A DNA stretch of 25,234 nucleotides, from NCBI RefSeq assembly GCF_938041645.1, contig NZ_CALIST010000030.1:1-25234 (forward strand), given 5' to 3'. The position numbers and the translations under genes were made by a program. The notes beneath the pieces were generated by a model. That model saw only the letters and a list, made by a program, of their open reading frames with translations. It did not search any database and was not told where the DNA came from. Positions 1 to 6,876 of the stretch are shown one piece after another (the stretch's first letter is position 1; each line of letters starts with the position of its first letter). The DNA comes from an uncultured Campylobacter sp. (GTDB lineage: Bacteria > Campylobacterota > Campylobacteria > Campylobacterales > Campylobacteraceae).

Positions 1-176
1 TGAGGATGGCTACTATAAAATAGCCAAGAAATAGTGGTAGAATTGCGAGGTAGAATTTTATTTCGTAATTTAATGGCAAAATTTTATCGAGATTTCGCAG
101 GTGGAATTTTGCGTCCAAATTTTTAATAGGTGAAATTTTATATAAATAAGCCACGATGAAAGAATAGGGCGCGTAA
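1..176. other. AT-rich gene-free leader with repeated AATTTTAT words
   Basis: No open frame or RNA gene is recognisable. The stretch carries several AATTTTAT/GAATTTT words, spaced roughly 15-30 bases apart between about 52 and 140. It resembles the other gene gaps of the window, and it does not match the ATPase coding region that precedes the equivalent tail in the intact copy. Confidence 0.6.
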
Positions 177-383
177 TTTGGATTTAAAATTCTTCAAAAA
201 ATAAATTTAATTGGCGAAAATTCTAATGGCAAAAATCCGGGCACAAATGCTTCGGCTACAGAAAATTCCGATATCAAAAAATATAATTCTAAAAATCCCG
301 CCTCGCAAAATTCTGGCAGCGAAGATCGGGGCGCTAAAAATTTAAGCGGCGAAAAACAAGGTGCCAAAAATTCGAGTGCGTAA
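177..383 (+). pseudogene. Remnant of the low-complexity C-terminal tail of the ABC ATPase
   Basis: An open frame without a start codon runs from just after a stop at 174-176 to the TAA at 381-383. It encodes an Asn/Ser/Gly-rich peptide ending GAKNSSA. The intact ATPase (20785-21672) ends GAKNSGA at the same place relative to the downstream spacer. The match is good near the stop (ASQN, GED, GAKN, GE.QGAKNS) and loosens upstream, where low-complexity sequence can slip. Nothing of the ABC domain (Walker A, LSGG, Walker B) is present upstream, so this is a fragment and not a gene. It forms the left part of the duplicated block that continues to about 1173. Confidence 0.7.
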
Positions 384-986
384 AATTTGGCTCGCATGAT
401 GAAAAATAAAGCTACGTTAAAATTTAAAAATTTCACCGCTCGCTCGCGCTTTTTTTGGGTTCGCACAAAGCTCGCGCGAACGGGAGCGGCTCTTTGCTGC
501 GCACGTCCCGCCGAAGCTGTTTGTCTCGAAAGATCAAGCGCCGTCGCAAAACCGAGCGGAGTGGGTAAAAATTTTAAAAACCTAAATTTTAAAAACCAAA
601 ACGCTATGAGTACGAATTGTGAGGCAGGTCGCTATATAGATTTTTAGCGCGGATTACGACACGGATCGCAACATACGCCTTAAGCATATTGCTGCAGCAC
701 ATGCCAAAGTATAAACTTTAACGCAGATCGAGACTTAAATTTAAATATATGCCACGATATAAATTCTAGCGCGGATTATGACATAAATCTCGTCAAGGAT
801 CACGGCGTAAACCAAAAGTATGACTTACTACGACATACGCCCTAGTGCAGATCGCGACATAATTTCTAACGCAGATTATGATATAAATTCCAATAGACAT
901 CGCGCCGTGAATTTTAAAATTTCAAACGCAAATTTAAAAGCGAATTTGGCAGTTTTAAAAGCAGATTTAAGGACGGATTTTAGACG
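384..986 (+). repeat. Left copy of the duplicated ATPase-to-lipoprotein spacer
   Basis: The first ~220 bases (384-605) match 21675-21905 closely, including the run starting ATGATGAAAAATAAAGC at 396 and 21685. The last ~80 bases match 21980-22052. The middle is longer than in the right copy because of the imperfect repeats at 643-905. An 86-codon plus-strand frame (387-647) and a minus-strand frame (194-466) cross it. The substitutions between copies fall on all codon positions (by eye 11 of 17 differing codons are non-synonymous in the plus frame), which argues against a selected protein. The spacer also carries the ribosome site TAAGGA (968-973) of the truncated lipoprotein gene. Confidence 0.7.
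643..905. repeat. Imperfect dispersed/tandem repeats within the left spacer
   Basis: A degenerate unit of about 20-25 bases recurs here, close to GCRGATYRYGACATAAATTYTA. Versions begin near 648, 722, 770, 848 and 881, with half-units such as ACATACGCC between them (at 671 and 834). The right copy of the spacer (21925-21985) has only one or two such units. This region therefore expanded in the left copy or contracted in the right one. No protein reading is supported. Confidence 0.5.
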
Positions 987-1181
987 ATGGAATTTTTAAA
1001 TTTAAAAGTTGCCGCCGCCGTGTTCGCGCTGCTGTTCGCAGGTTGCGACGGATGGAAGCACCATATAAGCAGCGACGGCACCTCGCTCGCCTCCAAGTTC
1101 GACCCCTCCGAGCGCACGCTAAAGATCGAGGGCAACGACAAGCCACTCGTGCTGTTTTTCTACGCAAGTAGCCGAATTTAG
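987..1181 (+). pseudogene. Truncated thioredoxin-like (TlpA family) lipoprotein, 64 codons
   Basis: This is a partial copy of the lipoprotein gene at 22053-22547. It keeps the start, the lipobox LFAGC (Cys near residue 20) and about 62 residues that match the intact protein, ending LVLFFYASS. It then diverges to RI and a stop. The break falls immediately before the CGAC redox motif, so the fragment has the export signal but no active site. Of 13 base differences over 58 aligned codons, nine are synonymous by eye, so both copies were probably under protein-level selection for a time before the truncation. It sits 64 bases from the convergent end of the TPM gene. It could still be translated into a short lipoprotein; no function is known. 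Confidence 0.75.
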
Positions 1182-1245
1182 AAATTCTGAAATTTTAAAA
1201 TTTAGATAAAATTCTACGATTTGGAATTTTGATAAAATTCCGTAA

Positions 1246-2043
1246 CTACCAGCTCCCGCTAGCACCGCCTCCGCCGAAACTTCCGCCGCCCCCACTGAAG
1301 CCGCCTCCGTTAAAATCGCCACTTCCTTTAAATCCGCCAAAATCCCCGGATGAGCCTCTTCTCATGCGCGATGAGCGCGCGATTTCGCTTATGATGTCTG
1401 CGCTCGAGATTATATCCTCGTCGCTTACTCTGCGACGCGTCACGCGGTGGCTTAGTATCGCAAAAAGCAAGACCGCAAAAAGCACCATAAAGATCGCAAA
1501 GTCCTTGTTGCTCGGATCCTGCTGCGCGTTGGCGTTAAGCGGATCAAATTTTATATCGCCGCCTTCGATCGTGCTGATGATCGCCGAAATCCCGCTAATG
1601 ACGCCACTTTCGTAATCCCCCTGCCTAAAATAGGGCAGAATTTTATTGCTGATGATACGCTTGGCGCGCATATCGGTTAGCATGCCCTCTAGCCCGTATC
1701 CGACCTCGATACGCACTTTATGCTCGTGCGGAGCGACGAGCAGCAGTACGCCGTTGTCGCGCCCTTTTTGCCCGATACCAAGAGCGCGCGCCTGCTCTAC
1801 GCCGATTTCCTCGATAGAGTAGTCTCCGAGCGATTTTAGGCTTACGAGCATGATCTGGTTTGTGGAATTTTTATCGAAAGTCGTTAAAATTTCATTCAGA
1901 CTCTCTCTCGCGGCTGGGCGTAAAATGCCAGCCTCATCGATTACAGCGGTGCCGTTTGGATGGGCTAGATACTCGCTAGGCGCGGCGACGCTTATTACAA
2001 ATAGCGCCATTAGGGCAAAAGCAAATCTCCAAGCCACTCTCAT
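1246..2043 (-). CDS. TPM-domain protein, YgcG-like, secreted and membrane-anchored
   Basis: 265 residues. Residues 1-20 form a signal peptide. Residues ~28-150 are a TPM (YgcG/Psb32-type) domain, starting PNGTAVIDEAGIL and containing LGIGQKGRDNGVLLLVAP and RIEVGYGLEG. A membrane segment follows at ~180-197 (FAIFMVLFAVLLFAIL). The C-terminus is Gly/Ser-rich and ends GGASGSW, as is usual in YgcG proteins. The family is linked to membrane or envelope maintenance, and its members often neighbour LemA, as here. The start ATG overlaps the stop of the preceding gene (ATGA), indicating coupled translation. It is the last gene of the minus-strand operon. The family is clear; the precise role is unknown. 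Confidence 0.85.
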   Translation of the reverse strand: MRVAWRFAFALMALFVISVAAPSEYLAHPNGTAVIDEAGILRPAARESLNEILTTFDKNSTNQIMLVSLKSLGDYSIEEIGVEQARALGIGQKGRDNGVLLLVAPHEHKVRIEVGYGLEGMLTDMRAKRIISNKILPYFRQGDYESGVISGISAIISTIEGGDIKFDPLNANAQQDPSNKDFAIFMVLFAVLLFAILSHRVTRRRVSDEDIISSADIISEIARSSRMRRGSSGDFGGFKGSGDFNGGGFSGGGGSFGGGGASGSW

Positions 2044-2633
2044 CGTAGCTCCACCAAGGTCTCTTCTATCTCGTTATTTTCGCTATCTTTAGGCACTCGC
2101 ATGGCTAGCTCGCACAGCGCGTCCATCGCCTTTAAAACGGCAGGCTCAAGACCTTGCGTGCTGGGGTTAAATTCTGTCGTGATACGTTCAAACTCACCCT
2201 TAGAGATAAACTCCGCCGCTTGCGCGCCGCAGATGATATGAGCGCAGCGCTCGCGGACGCAGACGCAAAACATTATCGCTTCTTTTACGCTGCCATAACG
2301 CTCGTAAAATTTTTGCATCGCAAACTCGCCCGAGAGCCGAAGTCTGCGAGATTTAAGCGTGATTAGAGTTAAAAGCGTGGGGCATTTAGCTAGCAGAGCT
2401 TTAATCGCAATGAAGCTAAGCGCTACGATCTGCAGTAGCTCAGCTTTGCTTATTTGCGGCACGAAGCACATAACGATGCCGATCGCAAACGCCGTCACTG
2501 CTGCCACGCCATAGCTAGATTCGCAGTCCTCGCTTGCTTCGCGCGCGACTACGCAGACGATCTGCGCACCACTTGCGGCTTCGGCTTTCGTGATTAGCTC
2601 GTGGATTTTTTGCTTGCACTGCTCGCTTAGCAT
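2040..2633 (-). CDS. Second TPM-domain protein
   Basis: 197 residues without a signal peptide. Residues 1-40 (KIHELITKAEAASGAQIVCVVAREASEDCESSY, in part) match the start of a TPM domain of the type found in small LemA-associated proteins. Two hydrophobic stretches follow at ~42-95, then a motif-rich second half (FYERYGSVKEAIMFCVCVRERCAHIICG, in part) typical of the family. It lies 15 bases after lemA and overlaps the YgcG-like gene by four bases. LemA plus one TPM protein that is exported and one that is not is a common three-gene arrangement. The cysteine content is unusual (C6, C26, C34 and more). Biochemical function is unknown. Confidence 0.75.
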   Translation of the reverse strand: MLSEQCKQKIHELITKAEAASGAQIVCVVAREASEDCESSYGVAAVTAFAIGIVMCFVPQISKAELLQIVALSFIAIKALLAKCPTLLTLITLKSRRLRLSGEFAMQKFYERYGSVKEAIMFCVCVRERCAHIICGAQAAEFISKGEFERITTEFNPSTQGLEPAVLKAMDALCELAMRVPKDSENNEIEETLVELR

Positions 2634-2648
2634 TTGCCGCCTTTAGCG

Positions 2649-3362
2649 TTATTTAAACGAGACGCTAGGGGCTTTTTGGCTTGAGCTATCAGCGCTAAAG
2701 CTAGGCTTGGCGCCACCTAGTCCTACTATGCGCGCGATGATGTTTGTAGGAAAGGTCCTAATTAGCTTGTTGTATTCCTGCACCGAGGCGATGTAGTCCT
2801 TGCGCGCTACGGCGATGCGATTTTCCGTGCCTTCGAGCTGATTTTGCAGGTCGGCGAAATTCTGATTTGCCTTAAGATCCGGATAACGCTCGACTACCAG
2901 CATCAAGCGCGATAGGGCTGAGCTAAGCTCGCCTTGAGCGCCGTTAAATTTCGCAAACGCTTCCGGATCTTGCGCTAAACTCTCTGCATTGATATTGACA
3001 GCGGTTGCCTTAGCGCGGGCATTTATGACGCCTTCTAAGGTATCTTTTTCATGGCTTGCGTAGCCCTTGACGGTTTCTACGAAATTTGGAATCAAATCGG
3101 CGCGGCGCTGATATTGATTTTGTACCTGGCTCCACGCAGCTTTAACTTCTTCATCTTTGCTTACGAGCTTGTTGTAAACCGGCACTGCAAATATCGCAAA
3201 TGCAATCGCCGCAATCACTAAGACGATTAGAGCTTTGATTAAGATATGAAGCCCTCCTTTTTGGCGCGGATACTCTCCTCCGCCAAAGCTCTCGCCTCGC
3301 GCAGATAAGCCTTTATCGTCGTAACCTATACGCTCGTTATTTTCTCCTTGCAGCTCTTTCAT
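2649..3362 (-). CDS. lemA: LemA family protein
   Basis: 237 residues. The N-terminus (~1-38) is polar and presumably cytoplasmic. One membrane helix lies at ~40-63 (LIKALIVLVIAAIAFAIFAV). The LemA helical domain follows: NKLVSKDEEVKAAWSQVQNQ, then YQRRADLIPNFVETVKGYA, with LSRLMLVVERYPDLKANQNF near residue 155 and RKDYIASVQEYN near 185. Family members are usually about 190-210 residues; the extra length is the N-terminal extension and a Ser-rich tail. LemA proteins are membrane-anchored helical bundles of unclear function that travel with TPM proteins. The start overlaps the stop of alr by four bases. Confidence 0.9.
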   Translation of the reverse strand: MKELQGENNERIGYDDKGLSARGESFGGGEYPRQKGGLHILIKALIVLVIAAIAFAIFAVPVYNKLVSKDEEVKAAWSQVQNQYQRRADLIPNFVETVKGYASHEKDTLEGVINARAKATAVNINAESLAQDPEAFAKFNGAQGELSSALSRLMLVVERYPDLKANQNFADLQNQLEGTENRIAVARKDYIASVQEYNKLIRTFPTNIIARIVGLGGAKPSFSADSSSQKAPSVSFK

Positions 3363-4372
3363 TGAAATCTCCTTGGGATGTTGGAATTTAATTTGACTAA
3401 AATTTCATATTCGATCGTGCCGAAGTGTTTTGCCCAAATCCGCGCGTCATTCAGCACGCAGATACGCTCGCCACCGAATTCCGCGCAGAAGCTATCCATC
3501 GACATCTTGCCTAGCATCCGCCCGCCGCTCGGGAGGACAAACTCGCCCTCGCCGTCGTAGCGGAGTAGCCCGTCTGCGTAGCCCAGATCGTAGGTGCCTA
3601 TCTTCATATCGCGCGGCGCTTCAAATTTCGTGCCGTAGCCGACGCGCTGACCCTTTTTTAGCACGCGCGAGCTGATCAGATCGGCATAGAGCTTTAGCAC
3701 GCGGCGTAAGCCTAAACTTTCGTCAAACTGCGCGTAGCCGAACTGCGCCATCCCCACGCGCGCATACTCATCCTCAAAGCCCGCACTTCGCTCGATAGCT
3801 GCGGAGTTGCTCGAATGAAATTTTAAATTTCTAAAGCCCGCGGCGGCGGCTTTTTGCCTCGCAAGGCGCTTAAATTCTATGAAATTTTGCCTTTGTGCGA
3901 AAAAATCTCCACTTAGCTCGTCGCTTGCGCGAAAGTGTGTGAAAAAGCCACGAAGCTTAAATCCGCCCGCCTTGCATAGCCTAAGCGCCTCATCTAGCTC
4001 GTTCGCAGCGATGCCGTTGCGGTGCATAGCAGTATCTGCAGCGATATAAATTTTAAGCCCTCGTTTAAGACGCGAGAAGTAGCTCAGATCATTTACCGCG
4101 TAGCAAAACCGCTCATCCTCGTCCCCGCGCGGAATGTGCGAGAGCACTAAAATTTCATCAAATAAATCCGCAATCTGCGCAGCTTCCGTAGCACTTCGCG
4201 TTACGGCGCGTACGAAGCCTAGTTTCGCCGCTTCCTCGCAGCAAAGCCTGCAGCCATGGCCGTATGAATTATCCTTGGCTACCAAAAATACTCGCTCCGC
4301 TCCACCTACTTTGGCGGCGATTTGCGCTAGATTGTGCACATAAGCGGCGCGATCTAAGATGATCTCAGACAT
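3359..4372 (-). CDS. alr: Alanine racemase
   Basis: 337 residues. It converts L-alanine to D-alanine for peptidoglycan, using PLP, in the cytoplasm. The PLP lysine lies in AKDNSYGHG at ~32-40, the counterpart of the usual KANAYGHG. The second catalytic residue, Tyr, is in RVGYGTKFEAP at ~243-253, followed by YDLGYADGLLRYDG and the MSMDSFCAE motif. AADTAMHRNG (~111-120) matches the conserved D-T-G/A-M-x-R segment. Length fits the short alanine racemases of Campylobacterota. It overlaps its neighbours by 8 and 4 bases inside the minus-strand operon. Its place downstream of a hexose-phosphate mutase points to an envelope-precursor theme. Confidence 0.92.
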   Translation of the reverse strand: MSEIILDRAAYVHNLAQIAAKVGGAERVFLVAKDNSYGHGCRLCCEEAAKLGFVRAVTRSATEAAQIADLFDEILVLSHIPRGDEDERFCYAVNDLSYFSRLKRGLKIYIAADTAMHRNGIAANELDEALRLCKAGGFKLRGFFTHFRASDELSGDFFAQRQNFIEFKRLARQKAAAAGFRNLKFHSSNSAAIERSAGFEDEYARVGMAQFGYAQFDESLGLRRVLKLYADLISSRVLKKGQRVGYGTKFEAPRDMKIGTYDLGYADGLLRYDGEGEFVLPSGGRMLGKMSMDSFCAEFGGERICVLNDARIWAKHFGTIEYEILVKLNSNIPRRFQ

Positions 4373-4610
4373 CGAAATTTAGCCCATAAGTGCGGTATAA
4401 ATATGGCAGCAGCTTGCGCGCGGCGTAGTCGTATCCGTAGAATTTCGCGTAAATTTCTTTCAAGCTAGCCGCGCCTGCGCGCTCGAAATCAAACACGTCG
4501 GTACCCGCGATTTTTGGCACGCGCTCATCTAAGAATTTAAAAAATTCCGCTCTCGCAGCCAAAAGCTCTTTTATATTTTTCTCAACCTCTTGCTTTTCAG
4601 ATTCGTTCAT
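4365..4610 (-). CDS. Small conserved-looking protein of unknown function
   Basis: 81 residues, acidic and helical: a charged N-terminus (MNESEKQEVEKNIKELLAAR), then FFKFLDERVPKIAGTDVFDF, and an aromatic C-terminus (KFYGYDYAARKLLPYLYRTY). No signal peptide, membrane segment or metal motif is visible. I do not recognise a family with confidence. It is probably real because it overlaps the mutase stop by four bases and the alr start by eight, with no alternative reading frame that would fit the operon. It is likely cytoplasmic. Confidence 0.75.
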   Translation of the reverse strand: MNESEKQEVEKNIKELLAARAEFFKFLDERVPKIAGTDVFDFERAGAASLKEIYAKFYGYDYAARKLLPYLYRTYGLNFDV

Positions 4611-5977
4611 CTCTGGTCCTTTAAATTTTCTAGTTTACCTAAAAATACACGCTGCATCTCGTCGCGAAACTCGGGACTAGAGGCCTCGAAGCGGGTTACA
4701 ATTACAGGCGTGGTGTTGCTTGCCCGTACGAGCGCCCAGCCGTCATCGAACCGCACTCTGATGCCGTCGATTTCGATAATATCGCGGATAGGCGGCAGCT
4801 CCGCGATACCTGCGTGGATTTGAGTTTTAAGAGCCTCGATAATCTTAAATTTCGCCTCCTCACTCGTATTAAATTTTATCTCGTCGGTGCTAAAAACTCG
4901 CGGTAGCTTGTCTAGTTCGGCGTCTAAATCATATCCTTTAGCTACGAGCTCAAGCACGCGCATCATCGCATATACACCGTCATCAAAGCCGAAATATCGC
5001 TCTTTAAAATAGATATGCCCGCTAACCTCCGCGGCAAGATCAATACCGAGCTCCTTCATCGCCTTTTTGATATTGCTGTGGCCGGTCTTGCCCATGAAGC
5101 TTTTACCGATCTTATCGATGGTATCGTACATCGCTTGAGAGCATTTAACCTCGCCTAGGATGCGCGGATGGGTCATATTTAGGGCAAGCAGGCAGGCTAG
5201 CTCGTCGCCTTTGATATTGCGGCGCGGCGTAAGCACGGCGATCCTATCGGCGTCTCCGTCAAAGCCGAAGCCCAAGCTCACGCCATCTTGCTTCATCGCA
5301 GCTTTGAGATTTGCTAAATTTTTCTCTTCGCTGGGGTCTGGGTGGTGGTTTGGAAAGTTGCCGTCGGGCTGCGGGAATAAAACTTTAGCGTTTAGCTCTA
5401 GCCTTTCGACGATTTTAGTAGTCGTAACGCCAGCGGCTCCGTTTGCGCAGTCAATGATAAAAGGCGCGGCAAAGCCCTTAAGAGCCGCAAATTCCTTCTC
5501 AAAATATGCTAGATACTCGCTTAAAATGTCGTACCTCTGGGTGCTTGTATCGGTTGGAATTTCAAAATTTGAACCGATCAGCTCCTGCACCTGCGCACCC
5601 AGACGTTTCAAATCCGAGCCAAAGAAGCTATCCGTGCCGATCGTTATTTTAAAGCCGTTGTAATTTTTGGGGTTGTGCGAGCCGGTGATCATTACGTTTG
5701 CGTCAAATTTATGCGTAAATACGCTAAAATAGCCCACCGGCGTCGGTAGCAAGCCTATATTATAAACCCGCAACCCGGCGAAATTTAGCCCGCTTACGAA
5801 ATAGCCGAAAAGCTCGTCCGCGCTAAGGCGAGCGTCGTATCCCACGCTAACGCGTTCAAGCCCGAGATTTGCGATATGTTTGCCCAGAGCAAAGCCGATC
5901 GCTTTTACGCTGCGCTCGTTTAACTCCTCGCCCACGATACCGCGAATATCGTATTCTCTAAAGATATCTTCGATCAT
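4607..5977 (-). CDS. Phosphomannomutase/phosphoglucomutase
   Basis: 456 residues of the alpha-D-phosphohexomutase family. It interconverts hexose 6- and 1-phosphates for LOS, capsule or glycan precursors. The four active-site loops are present: the phosphoserine loop TGSHNPKNYNG with Ser100, the metal loop GFDGDADRIAVL at ~243-254, the sugar loop EVSGHIYFKERYFG at ~317-330, and the phosphate loop RASNTTPVIVTRFEA near 420. The N-terminus IFREYDIRGIVGEEL is typical. Bacterial enzymes of this type often accept both mannose and glucose phosphates, so the substrate cannot be fixed from sequence. It is the first gene of the operon, with AAAGGA a few bases upstream of the ATG. Confidence 0.92.
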   Translation of the reverse strand: MIEDIFREYDIRGIVGEELNERSVKAIGFALGKHIANLGLERVSVGYDARLSADELFGYFVSGLNFAGLRVYNIGLLPTPVGYFSVFTHKFDANVMITGSHNPKNYNGFKITIGTDSFFGSDLKRLGAQVQELIGSNFEIPTDTSTQRYDILSEYLAYFEKEFAALKGFAAPFIIDCANGAAGVTTTKIVERLELNAKVLFPQPDGNFPNHHPDPSEEKNLANLKAAMKQDGVSLGFGFDGDADRIAVLTPRRNIKGDELACLLALNMTHPRILGEVKCSQAMYDTIDKIGKSFMGKTGHSNIKKAMKELGIDLAAEVSGHIYFKERYFGFDDGVYAMMRVLELVAKGYDLDAELDKLPRVFSTDEIKFNTSEEAKFKIIEALKTQIHAGIAELPPIRDIIEIDGIRVRFDDGWALVRASNTTPVIVTRFEASSPEFRDEMQRVFLGKLENLKDQR

Positions 5978-6075
5978 AAAATTCCTTTAAATTTAAATCG
6001 CGGTATTTTATAAAAACTTGCTTAATATTTATATTATAAATGATAAAATCGCCGCTAAAATTCCAAAGGATGGTT
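5978..6075. promoter_or_regulatory. Divergent promoter region between the mutase operon and creA
   Basis: A 98-base gap between divergent starts. For the minus strand, TATAAAAT at 6006-6013 lies about 30 bases before the ATG; for the plus strand, TATAAA (6035-6040) and TAAAAT (6044-6049) are candidate -10 boxes. As in other Campylobacter promoters, no convincing -35 box is visible. The creA ribosome site is AAAGGA at about 6065-6070. Confidence 0.45.
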
Positions 6076-6567
6076 ATGAAAAAATTTATTCTAGCAGCGA
6101 TTTTAGCGGCTTTTGCTTGCGCGGGCGATTACGAGCTCGTAGGTAGCGTAAATACTTCGTTTAGAATTTTTGGCAAAGACGATCGCATCGAAGTTATCGC
6201 GGTTAAAGATCCTAAGATCGACGGCGTGACCTGCTACGTCTCTTACGCCAAAAAAGGCGGTGCCAAAGAGATCATCGGCGTGGAGGAGGACCGCTCCGAA
6301 GCCTCTGTGTCGTGCGTGCAGACAGCGCCTAAAATCATCATTAAAGAGGAGCTGAAAAAAGAGGATATTTTTGAAAAACGCAGCTCGTTGATCTTCAAAA
6401 AGACCCATGTAGTTAGGCTTTACGACGCGGTGCAGGGCTCGCTAATCTATTTGGTTTATTCAGACAAAGTGATTGACGGCTCGCCCAATAACTCGATCTC
6501 GGCGATCCCGTGCCACCAAGCGGTGGGCGACGTGTGCGAGCTCGCATATACCCAAGGCAAAAAATAA
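6076..6567 (+). CDS. creA: CreA family periplasmic protein
   Basis: 163 residues from the ATG at 6076. The frame is open from 6040, but AAAGGA ends six bases before 6076 and the signal peptide MKKFILAAILAAFACAG begins there. The mature protein follows the CreA pattern: VGSVNTSFRIFGKDDRIEV, DPKIDGVTCYVSYAKKGG, EDRSEASVSC, KKEDIFEKRSSLIFKKTHVVR, IYLVYSDKVIDGSPNNSISAIP. Length is close to E. coli CreA (about 157 residues). The family is periplasmic and of unknown biochemical role. Three or four cysteines (Cys in VTCYV, VSCVQ, PCHQ, VCEL) could form disulfides. It is transcribed away from the mutase operon. Confidence 0.9.
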   Translation: MKKFILAAILAAFACAGDYELVGSVNTSFRIFGKDDRIEVIAVKDPKIDGVTCYVSYAKKGGAKEIIGVEEDRSEASVSCVQTAPKIIIKEELKKEDIFEKRSSLIFKKTHVVRLYDAVQGSLIYLVYSDKVIDGSPNNSISAIPCHQAVGDVCELAYTQGKK

Positions 6568-6723
6568 TAAGAAGAAATTTCGCCAAGATAGAATCTTATC
6601 GCAGCGGAATTCTAAATTAGAAATTACGCTATGAGATGACGCATGAAATTTACATAGAATTTTGCCAAATTCTGCAGCATTTTACAAAATTTATCCGCGC
6701 CGTTAAATTCCTGCGCGAATGCC

Positions 6724-6760
6724 TAAGATGAGAATTTGATCGCTTTGTCAAAGCATCTTA
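6724..6760. other. Dyad symmetries in the creA-ccsBA gap
   Basis: The 309-base gap 6568-6876 holds no gene. It contains TAAGATG (6724-6730) paired with CATCTTA (6754-6760), a 7-bp stem with a 23-base loop, and inside it the dyad GCTTTG-T-CAAAGC (6742-6754), which overlaps the right arm. The two structures compete, so this may be an operator or a weak creA terminator. The rest of the gap is AT-rich with several GAATTT/AAATTT words. Confidence 0.35.
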
Positions 6761-6823
6761 ACGCATATTTGAGCTACGCTAGTAGGCGTGCGCTTGCAAG
6801 TCGTAAAATGAAAAATTAAGCAA

Positions 6824-6836
6824 TTTTTGCTAAAAT
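6824..6836 (+). promoter_or_regulatory. Putative sigma-70 promoter of ccsBA (extended -10)
   Basis: TTTTTGC-TAAAAT, with the TAAAAT box at 6831-6836, has the T-rich and TG-extended form seen at Campylobacter promoters. It lies about 40 bases before the ccsBA ATG, which is preceded by AAAGGA at 6866-6871. The same TTTTGCTAAAAT string occurs before the tannase-like gene (22697-22710), and a close variant before petA (10994-11004). Confidence 0.5.
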
Positions 6837-6876
6837 CTCGCGATTTTGAAAACCCTCGTAAATCTAAAGGAAATCA

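Noticed and set aside
194..466. Minus-strand frame with FLNFNVALFFIM, also present at 21645-21941
   Set aside because: It is antisense to the ATPase tail and spacer and starts from GTG with no ribosome site. The sequence shared by both copies is explained by the DNA duplication.
1229..1615. Pro/Ser-rich plus-strand frame
   Set aside because: Antisense of the Gly-rich end of the YgcG-like gene, which has a clear family match on the minus strand.
5160..5663. 167-codon plus-strand frame
   Set aside because: Lies wholly inside the phosphohexomutase gene on the other strand, whose active-site loops are intact.
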